Part shown: positions 1 through 12,261 of the stretch, one piece after another
How positions within the stretch are numbered: the first letter of the stretch is position 1
How the letters are laid out: the number at the start of each line of letters is the position of its first letter
DNA from: Bin5 sp965221145
GTDB lineage: Bacteria > Chloroflexota > Anaerolineae > Caldilineales > Caldilineaceae
Direction of reading: 5' to 3'
Assembly (NCBI GenBank): GCA_965221145.1
Contig: OZ244877.1
Location: forward strand, 496,001-560,000
DNA length: 64,000 bases
Notes under the pieces: generated by a model
Told to the model about the DNA's origin: nothing
Database searches by the model: none
What the model saw: the letters and a program-made list of their open reading frames with translations, nothing else
Made by a program: the position numbers and the translations under genes

Positions 1-1716
1 CGCGGGCGCGTCGACCGCCTCAAATTTGCGGATGTACTGGGAATCCACGCCAAAGGCGATGGCAAAGGGCAGCCAGCGATCCCACAGTTCCTTCTGTTCC
101 TCCAGATCGCTATAACGGTCGATATCTTGCAGATAGCGTTTGAACGCCTGCCAGCGGGCCGCCAGTTCGGCGCCTGCGTCGGTCTTGCGAGGCATAAAGC
201 GCGCCAGTAGCAAGGCGCCGAAGGCGGTCACCGCAAGCCCCACACCGGGCAAGACAGCCGCGCCTGTCAGATTGCCGAACAGCGACACTAACCCGACACC
301 AACCAGTCCTGCCAACACCAGCAGACCCACGCTCAGGCAGCCGTAGCGGTTGCGCACGGCTTCGGGGCTGTCGGCGAAGAAGCCCTGCTCGGTTACCTCA
401 TTGTACAGCGCCTTCTTCAGGCCGGGCAGCTTACTGTGAAACTTGTCCCTCAGATCCGACAGTCTGACCTCACTCTGGTGGCCAAAGAGGCTGTCCAACA
501 GGCGCTTTTCAAAGGAGGAGACCGGCAGTTCGCGATGTTCGTAGCGATAGATAAAGTCGCGCGCAGTGAAGAACCTCTCCGTCTGCTCCTCGGTGATGCT
601 GATCACTTTGCGCTGCGCCAGATCCACCAGCGTGGCGACGATATCCCGCATTTCGGCCTGTTCGTCCAGCAACGTGCCGACAACGCCGGGAGAAAGATCA
701 TCGGGCGGTTCCGGCAGGTAATCGGCGACCATCTCGACCGGTTTGTCGCGGCCTAAACGGTACCAGAGCAGATAGAGCGCGGCCGGTCCACCCAAGAGGA
801 GGAGCAGGCCGAAAGCGCCGAACAACAGCGTAAGCGTCGGCGCCCAGCGCTCGCGAAAGCGTATTGCGGCCTCGCGTTCGGCCGCTTCGGCATCGGCCCG
901 GGCCTGCCAGGGATGCGGTTCCCCGGCCACGATGTCGGGCGTAAACTCCACCCGCACTTCGAACTCTTCGCCGGGCGCCAGGCTGCGATTTATCTCAAAC
1001 GTGATCTCCCGTCTGCTCTCCAGAGGCGAGGCGGAGGCGTCCTCCCGTGCGTCCTTCCAAACTCCATCCCCCCGGTCAATGTACGCGGCCCACTCATGGA
1101 TCGCGGCCGGCGCCGCCACATTCACGCGTCCCGCCCGGACAGGGAAACCCCGGTCGCCGTAAATCGCTTTCCACCAGAGTTGGTCGCCGCCCTCGTAGTA
1201 GCGCAGGCCGCCATGCACGGCATAGGAAAGGGTATAGGTCTCACTTTCGTTGGCGATGGGCGGGAAATACCAGTAGATGACGTAACGGGATCCGTGATCA
1301 GTAACGATGAAGCTGTATGGCTCTCTGCCGCCTTTGACCAGGCGGTAGCTGTTGCCGCTGCCATCGGTCAGGGTCCAGTCGTTGAGAGAACCGAAATTCT
1401 GCTTGGGGATTTCACGATAGCCGAAAGTAAATGTGCCGCGCGTAAAATGGATCGTCTGATGCTCGGCCACGTCGAAAGCGCCGTCCTCGCGGATGACGAT
1501 ATCCACATCGAAGCGCTCCCAGACCAGCGACTTCTCCTGCGCGGAGGCGGATTGGACATGGACGATGAGCAGCGTGCCGAGCAATACTGCGACGACGGCG
1601 AGCAGACGTACAAATAAGCCGGTTCGTCTCCAACCCGATACATTGCGCCCAACTTGATGGGCGACGGGCAGCAGCTTCCGTCTATCGTGGGGGGGAAATT
1701 TCAAATGCAGGATCAT
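1..1716 (-). CDS. DUF2207-family membrane protein (C-terminus beyond window)
   Basis: The minus-strand frame is open from an ATG at 1716 to the window edge (572 codons, no stop), so the gene is incomplete at its 3' end. GAGAGGAG lies directly upstream of the ATG and supports this start. The product has a signal-type hydrophobic segment (LLAVVAVLLGTLLIV) ending near ASA. A beta-rich extracellular region follows, with motifs such as FTRGTFTFGYREIP and YWYFPP, which are typical of DUF2207. A membrane segment (LLFGAFGLLLLLGGPAALYL) then leads into a cytoplasmic part with a winged-helix-like VISITEEQ segment, and a second hydrophobic stretch lies near the end. DUF2207 proteins are predicted membrane proteins of unknown function, and nothing here points to a specific role. 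Confidence 0.85.
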   Translation of the reverse strand, partial: MILHLKFPPHDRRKLLPVAHQVGRNVSGWRRTGLFVRLLAVVAVLLGTLLIVHVQSASAQEKSLVWERFDVDIVIREDGAFDVAEHQTIHFTRGTFTFGYREIPKQNFGSLNDWTLTDGSGNSYRLVKGGREPYSFIVTDHGSRYVIYWYFPPIANESETYTLSYAVHGGLRYYEGGDQLWWKAIYGDRGFPVRAGRVNVAAPAAIHEWAAYIDRGDGVWKDAREDASASPLESRREITFEINRSLAPGEEFEVRVEFTPDIVAGEPHPWQARADAEAAEREAAIRFRERWAPTLTLLFGAFGLLLLLGGPAALYLLWYRLGRDKPVEMVADYLPEPPDDLSPGVVGTLLDEQAEMRDIVATLVDLAQRKVISITEEQTERFFTARDFIYRYEHRELPVSSFEKRLLDSLFGHQSEVRLSDLRDKFHSKLPGLKKALYNEVTEQGFFADSPEAVRNRYGCLSVGLLVLAGLVGVGLVSLFGNLTGAAVLPGVGLAVTAFGALLLARFMPRKTDAGAELAARWQAFKRYLQDIDRYSDLEEQKELWDRWLPFAIAFGVDSQYIRKFEAVDAPA

Positions 1717-1871
1717 CTCCTCTCTTGGCGTTGGCGCGCGTGCATGCTCTAAGTCTCGCACAGCGCCACCTGACATGCCTGACATTCTACCAACTCTTTC
1801 GCTGACCGGTGAATCCCGCTGCCTTCTGCTCAGGCTTTTGCAAATGCCCACCAGATGGGGTCGCAAAAGCC

Positions 1872-1904
1872 TTCGGCGCCCCTCGCGAGCAAGGGCGCTT
1901 TGTA
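1872..1904 (-). terminator. Possible terminator of the 2-hydroxyacid dehydrogenase gene
   Basis: On the minus strand, a GCGCCC/GGGCGC stem closes around a short loop just past the stop of the dehydrogenase gene. A short T run (CTTTT) follows after a few bases. The spacing is looser than in a textbook intrinsic terminator. A related GGCGCC...GGGGCGC block near 14160-14190 suggests it may be a dispersed repeat instead. Confidence 0.35.
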
Positions 1905-1907
1905 CGG

Positions 1908-2909
1908 CTACACGACCTGGTTGAGTAGCTCCGTCTCTCCTCTCCACAGCCGATTCAGATTCTCCAGCAGAATGTCGATCAGGTTTTCTTCGTACATGCA
2001 GGTTTCGCCGCCGGTGTGCGGGGTGATGAGGACGTTGTCGAGGTCCCAGAAGGGCGAATCTTGCGGCAGAGGTTCTTCCCAGAAATGATCGATGCCGGCG
2101 CCGGCGATCGCGCCCGACCGGAGCGCCGCCAGGAGAGCCGGTTCGTCTACACAGCCGCCGCGGGCGACGTTGATCAGATAGGCGCTCTCTTTCATGCACG
2201 CAAAGGCCGAGTCGTCGATCAGCTTGTCAGTCGCCGGGGTGAGTGGACAGGTAAGGGCTACGAAATCCGCCTGGGGCAACAGCGCCGCCAACTCCTCCGG
2301 CGGGTGGACAGCATCGGCGGAGCCGGGCGCGGTGGTCGGATTGCGCTTGGTCGCCAGCACCTGCATGTCGAACGCCTTGGCCAGTTTGGCCAGCCGCGAG
2401 CCGATCTTCCCCAGACCGACGATCAGCAGGGTCTTGCCGCCCAGTTCATCCTCGCGTTGCGCCAAGTCACCGATCATGCCGCGCCAGACATGGCGTTGCT
2501 GGCGATCCCGACCGGTGTGGATGTGGCGCGTCAGGGCCAGGATCAGAGCCATGGCATGTTCACTGACTGCGTTGCTGTTCACGCCGCTGGCGGTGGCCAG
2601 GCGGATGCCCCGCTGCCGCAGCGCGTCCAGGTCGAACTGATTGACGCCGGCGCCGATTGACTGGATGAAACGCAGGCGGGGCGCGCTGTCCAGCAGGTTA
2701 TTCTGCCAGAAGCCGGAGATCACCAACACATCCGCCTCCGGCAGGCGCACGGTCAGGTCTGCCGGTGTCCAGACCTGGAAAAAAGACGGCGAGACAGGGG
2801 TGCCCGGATTCGTCTGGCGGCGGCTGAAAATCAGTTCCAGTTGATAGGCTACGTGGGCAAAGCAGATGGTCAGATTTTGCGCGGCGGGCAAGAAAGGTTG
2901 CCTCGTCAT
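1908..2909 (-). CDS. D-2-hydroxyacid dehydrogenase family protein
   Basis: A 333-residue NAD-dependent oxidoreductase that would interconvert a 2-hydroxyacid and a 2-oxoacid in the cytosol. The dinucleotide motif GLGKIG is at residues 165-170. The expected catalytic triad is present: Arg250 in NVARGG, Glu279 in WEEPLP and His298 in ITPHTGG. The frame is open 26 codons further upstream, but that extension is Arg/Cys-rich and unlike the family. The start MTRQPF at 2909 gives normal length. The substrate cannot be told from sequence. The gene is monocistronic and divergent from the next plus-strand gene, with a repeat-bearing intergenic region between them. Confidence 0.9.
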   Translation of the reverse strand: MTRQPFLPAAQNLTICFAHVAYQLELIFSRRQTNPGTPVSPSFFQVWTPADLTVRLPEADVLVISGFWQNNLLDSAPRLRFIQSIGAGVNQFDLDALRQRGIRLATASGVNSNAVSEHAMALILALTRHIHTGRDRQQRHVWRGMIGDLAQREDELGGKTLLIVGLGKIGSRLAKLAKAFDMQVLATKRNPTTAPGSADAVHPPEELAALLPQADFVALTCPLTPATDKLIDDSAFACMKESAYLINVARGGCVDEPALLAALRSGAIAGAGIDHFWEEPLPQDSPFWDLDNVLITPHTGGETCMYEENLIDILLENLNRLWRGETELLNQVV

Positions 2910-3104
2910 GGGGCGGCTCCATTGGGTCGAGTACAGCTTGCGGTTGCACGGCTTGATTCGGCGCGCTATGCAGGCATTGTATAGCATGGGTGCGCGCGTT
3001 CGCGCAATGCGGAGGGGACGCCCGCGACAGCGTTCAATGCGCCTCCGCTCACAAATGGTGCAAAGCGGCCTGTTTGACGCCAGCGCCTATCGTCGATAGA
3101 CTAT

Positions 3105-3256
3105 GCGCTCATATAGCGAAGCGGTAGCGCATTGGGCAACACGCGCTCATATAGCGAAGCGGTAGCGCATTGGGCAACACGCGCTTAAATAGCGCAGCGG
3201 AAGCGCATTGAACGACACGCGCTCATAGTACGAAGCGGTAGCGCATCTAACGACAC
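3105..3256. repeat. Four tandem copies of a 38-bp repeat
   Basis: Four exact-length 38-bp units start at 3105, 3143, 3181 and 3219. Units 1 and 2 are identical and units 3 and 4 are diverged. Each carries GCGCT and AGCGC arms that can pair as a hairpin. The array stops 22 bases before the amidohydrolase-like gene, just ahead of its ribosome-binding site. The stretch from 2910 to 3104 shows no gene. Confidence 0.95.
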
Positions 3257-3278
3257 CCATTCACGCCGGAGGTCCAAA

Positions 3279-4025
3279 ATGAGCCAGTTTGTCGCCGATT
3301 TTGAATCCTACATGCCGGATGACTTTGCCGGAGAGCCATACGGCCCGACCGGTCTGCTCGCCAACGCCGACGCGGCCGGCATAGATGTCAGCGTCGTTTT
3401 TCAAGCAGGAGTGCCCGCAGACCCCCGGCCCGGCAATGCCGCTGTGCTGGACGCTGTCGAAGGCCACTCCCGCATCCTGCCCGGCTGCCTGGTCAACCCG
3501 ACGATGGGGCCGGATGCGCTGGCGGATCTGGAGAGTTGTGTGCGGTGCGGTGCGCGCACCGTGAAGTTGATGGCCGCCGGGCACGGTTACCGCCTGGACA
3601 GCTCGACGGCTGATCCGGTCATGGACCTGGCCCGCTCGCTCGGCATCCCGGCGACGATCCATTCCGGCTCCTATCTCAGCGGCTGCGCGCCCGAATATAT
3701 CGCGCGGCTGGCCAAGCGGCATCCCCAGGTCACGATCATCATGGATCACATGGGCTATCGCGAGTGGGTCGGGTCGGCGGTGCAGGCCGCGCAGGAGAAT
3801 GCGCAGATCTATCTGGGCACGACGCTGATCGCTGCGGCCGAGCCGTATAGGATTTCAGGGATCGTGGAGAGCGGAGAGTTGGGGGCGGATCGGATCGTCT
3901 TCGGCTCCAATGCGCCTGCGGGGATCGCCGCGCACGGGGTCAACGGCATTCGGCTGGTTGGCTTCTCGCCGCAGGATGAGGCGCTGATCCTGGGCGAGAA
4001 TCTGCGCGCCATCTACGATCTGTAG
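3279..4025 (+). CDS. Amidohydrolase-fold (TIM-barrel) protein lacking N-terminal metal ligands
   Basis: A 248-residue protein resembling the amidohydrolase-2 group. Support comes from TIHSGSY, TIIMDHMGY and the terminal IVFGSNAPAG-ILGENLRAIY layout. Several features of an active metal enzyme are absent. The N-terminal HxH found after strand 1 is replaced (VADFESYMPD), and the usual Asp of the FGSDxP motif is Asn. It may therefore be a metal-independent or non-catalytic member. The start is well supported by GGAGG about seven bases upstream. The 38-bp tandem repeat array lies immediately upstream and could influence expression. Substrate unknown. Confidence 0.75.
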   Translation: MSQFVADFESYMPDDFAGEPYGPTGLLANADAAGIDVSVVFQAGVPADPRPGNAAVLDAVEGHSRILPGCLVNPTMGPDALADLESCVRCGARTVKLMAAGHGYRLDSSTADPVMDLARSLGIPATIHSGSYLSGCAPEYIARLAKRHPQVTIIMDHMGYREWVGSAVQAAQENAQIYLGTTLIAAAEPYRISGIVESGELGADRIVFGSNAPAGIAAHGVNGIRLVGFSPQDEALILGENLRAIYDL

Positions 4026-4067
4026 AGCGAGGCGTGCAAGATAAGAGCGGGTTGTTTACTCTTTCCT

Positions 4068-4628
4068 CTACAGGCGGGGCAAGGTGATGCCGGTTTGCTT
4101 CTGGTATTTGCCTTTGCGGTCGGCGTAGGAGACCTCCGGCGCTTCGCCTTCGAAAAACAGCACCTGGGCGATGCCTTCACCGGCGTAGATGCGGGCCGGG
4201 AGCGGGGCGGTGTTGCTGATTTCGATGGTGACGAACCCTTCCCATTCCGGCTCGAACGGGGTAACGTTGACGATGATGCCGCAGCGGGCGTAGGTCGATT
4301 TGCCCACGCAGATCGCCAGGACGTTGCGCGGGATGCGGAAATACTCGATGGTGCGCGCCAGGGCAAAGCTGTTGGGCGGGATGATGCAGACGTCGCCATG
4401 ATAGCTCCGCAAGGCTCGTTCGTCCACCGCTTTGGGGTCGATGACGGTCAGTTGGCCGGTGGCGGGCGTGAAAATGCGGAACTCCTGCGCCACCCGAATG
4501 TCATAGCCAAAGCTACTCAGCCCGTAAGAGATGACCCCCTCGCGTACCTGTCCGTCCTCGAACGGGTCGATCATGCCGCAGCCGTGCGCCTGCTGCCGGA
4601 TCCAATGGTCGGGTTTAATGGATAGCAT
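4068..4628 (-). CDS. dcd: dCTP deaminase
   Basis: A 186-residue cytosolic enzyme converting dCTP to dUTP, the step that feeds thymidylate synthesis. The family fingerprint is present: YGLSSFGYDIR near residues 35-45, GKSTYAR at 109-115, and NVTPFEPEWEG followed by the catalytic Glu at about 136 (TIEISN). The C-terminal segment YADRKGKYQKQTG is the lid region. Length matches standalone Dcd proteins, and no fused dUTPase is evident. No clear Shine-Dalgarno is visible at the start. The gene is convergent with the amidohydrolase-like gene and divergent from the helicase. Confidence 0.95.
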   Translation of the reverse strand: MLSIKPDHWIRQQAHGCGMIDPFEDGQVREGVISYGLSSFGYDIRVAQEFRIFTPATGQLTVIDPKAVDERALRSYHGDVCIIPPNSFALARTIEYFRIPRNVLAICVGKSTYARCGIIVNVTPFEPEWEGFVTIEISNTAPLPARIYAGEGIAQVLFFEGEAPEVSYADRKGKYQKQTGITLPRL

Positions 4629-4862
4629 GTTCAGAACTATGACTCGTGTGATTTATGTGACTGCCATGATTTCTGCCCAAAGTATACCATGAAGGAAAGA
4701 TATGGCGTCCCTATTGGCAGAAGCCGGATAAGGATTTTCTGGGCGGGCAGCCTGAACGGGATATGATGTATCTTTCATTTCAGCGCCGGGGCGATGTTGA
4801 CCGGCGCTTGATTTTCGACGTACTATCACTCCTTCAACAATCATTTTCTTTCGACAAGCGCA

Positions 4863-6917
4863 ATGACACAACTACGTGATTACCAGCAAGATCTGCTGGC
4901 GGGCGTCCAGGTCGCGCTCGCTTCTGAACAGGCGCGGGTGATGATGCAACTCCCGACCGGTGGTGGCAAGACCGTTGTCGCCGGGGCACTGCTGAAAGAG
5001 TTGCTCAAAGGCGGACGCAGGGCCGTCTGGCTGACGCATCGCAAAGAGCTGGTCGCGCAGACTCGCGAACTGCTGGCCAACGCCAATGTCTCGGCAAGGG
5101 TCGACGCTCGTTGGCGTCCCGGCGACGACGCCCCGGCAAGGCGAAACGGCGTCGCCATTCTGATGGCCCAGACGGTTGGCCGCCGCACCGCCAACATGAA
5201 CGTATGGCGCAGGTACGGCAGCGATGATTTGATGATCATTGACGAGGCGCACCATGCTGCCGCCGATGGCTGGACGCGGGCTATGCAACAGTGGCCCGGG
5301 CGCGTACTGGGGATGACCGCCACCCCTTGGCGTCTCTCCCAGAAAGAGGGATTTGACCACCTGTTCAGCGTGCTGCTCTGTGGCCCGCCGGTTATGGACT
5401 TGCAGTCGGGTGATCATCTGTGCGGCGTCCAGGTGCGGATGCCATCTCAGGAGTGGATTGTCCGCGGCGGCGCGGTCGGTATGGACGGAGATTTCACGGA
5501 GTCCGGCATTGAGGAGGCCAACCAGATCGATGTTATGACGGCGGGTGCCTTCAAGTTCTGGCAGGAACACGCCCAGGACCGTCAGACCATTGTGTACGCG
5601 GTCTCGGTCAATCATGCCCACAATCTGGCGGCGGTTTTCGCGAGTACCGGCGTGCCTGCTGCCGTCATGCTCGGTGATACAAGAGATGAAGAGCGGGCCA
5701 GTCGTATCGCCGCTTTCAAAAGAGGGACTCTCAAAGTACTGGTCAACGTAGCCGTTGCCACCGAGGGCTTTGATCTGCCCGACGCCTCCTGTGTGGTCAT
5801 CACCCGGCCCACCAAGAGTCTGACTCTCTACTTGCAGATGGTGGGCCGAGGCTTGCTTCCCAAGACAGATGGCGGCAACTGCCTGATTCTTGATATGGCG
5901 GCCAACTCGGAACTCCACGGGCTGCCCGCAGACGAACGCGCATGGTCCCTGGAGCCGCGCGAGTCGCTTCAAGTTGACGGAAACGCTGTGACGGTCTGGT
6001 GTGACAAGTGCAAGACAGTATCTCCCGCCGCCAGCCATCACTGTCAGAACTGCGGCGCGCCGTTTGGCAAGGACTGTACCCGCTGCGGCAAATGGCGCGC
6101 GTGGAAGCGCTGGCGTCTGGAAAAGCAATGCGGGGACGCGCACGATCTGGTCTGCGATCTGTGCCACAGGGATGCGCACATCGAAGCTCAATTGCCCATC
6201 AACGAGCGACTGGAAGCAGCGTTGGCCGAGTTGGAAGATGAGGAACCAGAGATGCCTTTGCCAGACCATGTTGAACTAGACGCTGGCCTGAACGGTCGGC
6301 TTTTTGCGCTACTCAAGGAGTTGCTGGAAGAAGAGCGGTTGAAGGTGACGGGCGCTGACGAAAAGCGCCAGCATGAACTGCGAAAGATTATTGAAGAGCG
6401 CGAGGCGCAATTGGCTGATGAGTCTTTATTGGAAATCCTGTTTGAAGATCATATTGCCAACCTTCCGGCCAATCAACGTCCAAGAAACAAATATCGTATG
6501 TATAACGATTGGGAAGACAACCTCAAGTCTGAGTTGGCCGGCTGGAAGGATGAACTTGCTCGCCTGGAAAATCAGCCCGTTGACAAACAGTTGATCTTCA
6601 ATAGGTCGGTTCATAGGGTGATAGAAGTACTCTGCCGCGCAGCGCAAGGCATTGACCTGCTGCCCGATGCGAATGACCTTAACATTGGGGAAGATATGAA
6701 ATCTCCGCAATCCAAGAACGGTTTGAAGGTGGCCAAACGGGCCGATGTATCAGACACGAAAAATGTGGATGTCCAACTGCGAGCGCAGGAACTTCGCGAT
6801 CAAGGGCTAAGCATGACCAAGATTGCTAGGCAACTGAACGAGGAAGGCTATAGCACCAAACGGGGCAAATCGTACACGCAGCAAATCGTGTGGCACTTGC
6901 TGAACTCTGACAAGTAG
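4863..6917 (+). CDS. DEAD/DEAH-box helicase (SSL2/RecG-like SF2) with zinc-ribbon and HTH-like tail
   Basis: A 684-residue superfamily 2 helicase. The Walker A motif PTGGGKT is at 31-37, IIDEAHH at about 125-131, and MTATPWR at 151-157. The second RecA lobe carries ATEGFDLPDASCVV and the motif VI segment LQMVGRGL. After the motor there are three CxxC-type pairs (CDKC, CQNC, CTRC), suggesting zinc binding, and then a long Glu/Leu-rich helical region. The C-terminus (LSMTKIARQLNEEGYSTKRG) looks like the helix-turn-helix of serine recombinases. Substrate unknown; DNA repair or defence are both plausible. No clear ribosome-binding site precedes the ATG. It stands alone. Confidence 0.85.
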   Translation: MTQLRDYQQDLLAGVQVALASEQARVMMQLPTGGGKTVVAGALLKELLKGGRRAVWLTHRKELVAQTRELLANANVSARVDARWRPGDDAPARRNGVAILMAQTVGRRTANMNVWRRYGSDDLMIIDEAHHAAADGWTRAMQQWPGRVLGMTATPWRLSQKEGFDHLFSVLLCGPPVMDLQSGDHLCGVQVRMPSQEWIVRGGAVGMDGDFTESGIEEANQIDVMTAGAFKFWQEHAQDRQTIVYAVSVNHAHNLAAVFASTGVPAAVMLGDTRDEERASRIAAFKRGTLKVLVNVAVATEGFDLPDASCVVITRPTKSLTLYLQMVGRGLLPKTDGGNCLILDMAANSELHGLPADERAWSLEPRESLQVDGNAVTVWCDKCKTVSPAASHHCQNCGAPFGKDCTRCGKWRAWKRWRLEKQCGDAHDLVCDLCHRDAHIEAQLPINERLEAALAELEDEEPEMPLPDHVELDAGLNGRLFALLKELLEEERLKVTGADEKRQHELRKIIEEREAQLADESLLEILFEDHIANLPANQRPRNKYRMYNDWEDNLKSELAGWKDELARLENQPVDKQLIFNRSVHRVIEVLCRAAQGIDLLPDANDLNIGEDMKSPQSKNGLKVAKRADVSDTKNVDVQLRAQELRDQGLSMTKIARQLNEEGYSTKRGKSYTQQIVWHLLNSDK

Positions 6918-7239
6918 CTCGACTTCAGTTGATTTAACATCCCCATCTGATGAATCACATGAAACATAGTCAGCAAGTGGGCGCCAGCCAAACAAGCCGG
7001 TTTCTGCAGACAGGAAACCACGAACGCAGAACATAACGTCCCTATCGCTGGGAGTGCATCCAAAATATCTGGTAAGAGGGAACAGGTGTAGTCTGACGTG
7101 GGCAGAAGAGTGCAGCGAAGGGGGCAAGAATAGGGTCTGCCGTGAGCCGTATTCAGCGTTGTTGAGGGTGTAACTGACGAAATGTGGAAATGTGGAGAAG
7201 AGAGCGTCCGAAAGAAACGCTGGTTTAAGTACTGTGCGC
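6918..7239. other. Intergenic stretch without a supported gene
   Basis: About 320 bases between the helicase and the coiled-coil gene. Antisense reading frames here are Cys/Leu/Ser-rich and overlap both neighbours. I see no promoter, RNA gene or convincing terminator. Confidence 0.6.
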
Positions 7240-7671
7240 TCAGGGCAGGAACTCCAACAACCTCTGCAACAGTGGAAGCAGGATGCCAGCCACTCCGATT
7301 CCTATGAGCCACTTCGTCCACCGGAGTTCACTCTTTATTCCGGCTATCTCGCTTTGCAGTTCGGCCTTGACGGACTGTACCTCTGTTCTGACGGACTGCA
7401 CATCCGCTTGCAGTTCAGCCTTGACAGACTGCATATCCGCTTGCAGTTCAGCCTTGACAGACTGCACATCCGCTTGCAGTTCAGCCTTAACGGACTGCAT
7501 CTCCGCCTGCAGTTCAGCCTTGACGGCCTGCACCTCTGTTTTGACGGCCTGCACATCCGCTATGACGGCTTGCATCGCCGTCTTGACAGTTTCTACGTCC
7601 GCCTTCGTAGCCAGATGTTCGTAAGCGCCCTCGATGCGGGCAATCCTTTCACTCTCGGTTGTTGTTGCCAT
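7240..7671 (-). CDS. Coiled-coil protein with hendecad repeats and C-terminal membrane anchor
   Basis: A 143-residue protein. Residues ~25-110 form an almost perfect coiled coil of repeated SVKAELQADVQ/M units. The 11-residue period (hendecad) is mixed with 7-residue units such as AVKTEVQ. At DNA level this is a 33-bp minisatellite around 7390-7510. The C-terminus has one predicted membrane helix (WLIGIGVAGILLPLLQRLL), so the coil would extend from the membrane. The N-terminal ESERIARIEGAYEHLATKADVE resembles DUF1640/CCDC90-like small proteins. No partner gene is adjacent. The repeat number may vary between strains. Confidence 0.75.
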   Translation of the reverse strand: MATTTESERIARIEGAYEHLATKADVETVKTAMQAVIADVQAVKTEVQAVKAELQAEMQSVKAELQADVQSVKAELQADMQSVKAELQADVQSVRTEVQSVKAELQSEIAGIKSELRWTKWLIGIGVAGILLPLLQRLLEFLP

Positions 7672-7827
7672 GGCCGTCTTTATTCAACCTTTCAGCGCCA
7701 GAATCACGGTGGTCTTTGTCTTCGGCTCTCTGTGTACCCATGTGCATCAATCATCAGCAGTATACTCTACACAAGCAGCGTTGAAAAGCCTTGATTCATA
7801 GCAGTGGGGAAGGTCTGAAGCTTGTTT

Positions 7828-8541
7828 TCAACGCGTCCAAACCCGATCCGGCGTCAGATAGATCAGCGGCATACTCACCAGCGTCACGCCGTATTTCACC
7901 AGCAGATTAAAGACGAAGATCTCCCAGGCCACGGACCAGGTGTCGACGAGTTGCGCGCCCAGAAAGGCAACGGGCGAAAAGGCGATCAGCACGAAGATCA
8001 GGTTGTCGATCGGCACGCTGACGCTGTTGCTGACCAGAACGCGCAGCCACTGGAAACGGGTGGTGATGCGGCTGACGAAGAGGTGATAGATTTCGGTGTC
8101 GACCAACTCGCTCACCAGTTCGGCCAGGATCGAGGCGCAGACGATACGCCACAGCGGCGCGAAAATGGCGCTGAACTCGGCGCCGCCGAACGCGTCCGGA
8201 TCGCTGGGCACCGCCGCCGACCACATCAGATAGAGCACCATCCCCAGATTGATGACCGCCGCGGCGATGATCAACACCTGGGCGTTGCGCTTGCCCAGCG
8301 TCTTGTGGACCAGGTCCCGCAAGGTGAAGGTGACGGGATAGACGAACGTGCCCATATCGACGGCCAGCCCGGCAACGACGCCGATCTTCAGGCTGGCGAT
8401 GTCGGCCATCATCTGCGCCGCGATGTAGACCGCCACGACCACCACCGCCATTCTTGACAGCACAGCCGCCGCCGATGGTGCAGGCGAGACGCCTGCGTTC
8501 CCAACAGGATGCGGGTTTTTTGCTGTGTCGCGAACTCTCAC
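7828..8541 (-). CDS. yhhQ: Queuosine precursor transporter (YhhQ / VUT family)
   Basis: An integral membrane protein of about 237 residues with six predicted helices. It matches the YhhQ/QPTR family: VDMGTFVYPVTFTLRDLVHK, LVSELVDTEIYH and SNSVSVPIDNLIF are family landmarks. Members import 7-deazaguanine precursors for queuosine tRNA modification. I prefer the GTG at 8541 because GGAG lies eight bases upstream. The ATG at 8583 is in frame but has no such site. The N-terminal extension before AAAVLSRMAVVVV contains a copy of a dispersed palindromic repeat (8480-8503), so codons 13-21 are probably repeat-derived. Confidence 0.88.
   Translation of the reverse strand: MRVRDTAKNPHPVGNAGVSPAPSAAAVLSRMAVVVVAVYIAAQMMADIASLKIGVVAGLAVDMGTFVYPVTFTLRDLVHKTLGKRNAQVLIIAAAVINLGMVLYLMWSAAVPSDPDAFGGAEFSAIFAPLWRIVCASILAELVSELVDTEIYHLFVSRITTRFQWLRVLVSNSVSVPIDNLIFVLIAFSPVAFLGAQLVDTWSVAWEIFVFNLLVKYGVTLVSMPLIYLTPDRVWTR
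8480..8503. repeat. Dispersed GC palindrome, copy 1 (inside yhhQ)
   Basis: GCAGGCG/CGCCTGC arms around AGA, followed by GTTCCCA. The same module appears at 33218-33241 and, degenerate and inverted, at 11991-12014. This copy is translated as part of the transporter's N-terminus. Confidence 0.8.
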
Positions 8542-8611
8542 GATACAATCTCCGTGCGTAAACCTTGTTGCGTGTTGCGTCATTGTAGCACGCGGCCGGG
8601 CTACGGGCAGG

Positions 8612-8671
8612 TTTGAAGATTTTTTGGCGGAGACGTTTTGATTGTCAAGGCCAATACAAAAAATCTTCAAA
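8612..8671. repeat. 60-bp element with 15-bp terminal inverted repeats, copy 1
   Basis: Perfect inverted ends TTTGAAGATTTTTTG and CAAAAAATCTTCAAA enclose about 30 bp. A second copy in opposite orientation is at 18888-18946. It lies between yhhQ and carB and could form a hairpin with a T/A-rich stem. Confidence 0.9.
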
Positions 8672-8721
8672 TGGAATAGCCGCTGTGGTGCAATGCCCTT
8701 CGACTCACAGAAGAGAAGCGT

Positions 8722-12261
<3,540 letters not shown>

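Noticed and set aside
3105..3256. CRISPR array
   Set aside because: Units are contiguous with no spacers, and there are no cas genes.
3105..3256. tRNA gene
   Set aside because: Only D-arm-like sequence is present; no anticodon, T-arm or acceptor stem.
6848..7321. 157-residue minus-strand frame
   Set aside because: It overlaps the helicase 3' end, and its low-complexity Cys/Leu/Ser composition and lack of a start signal argue against a gene.
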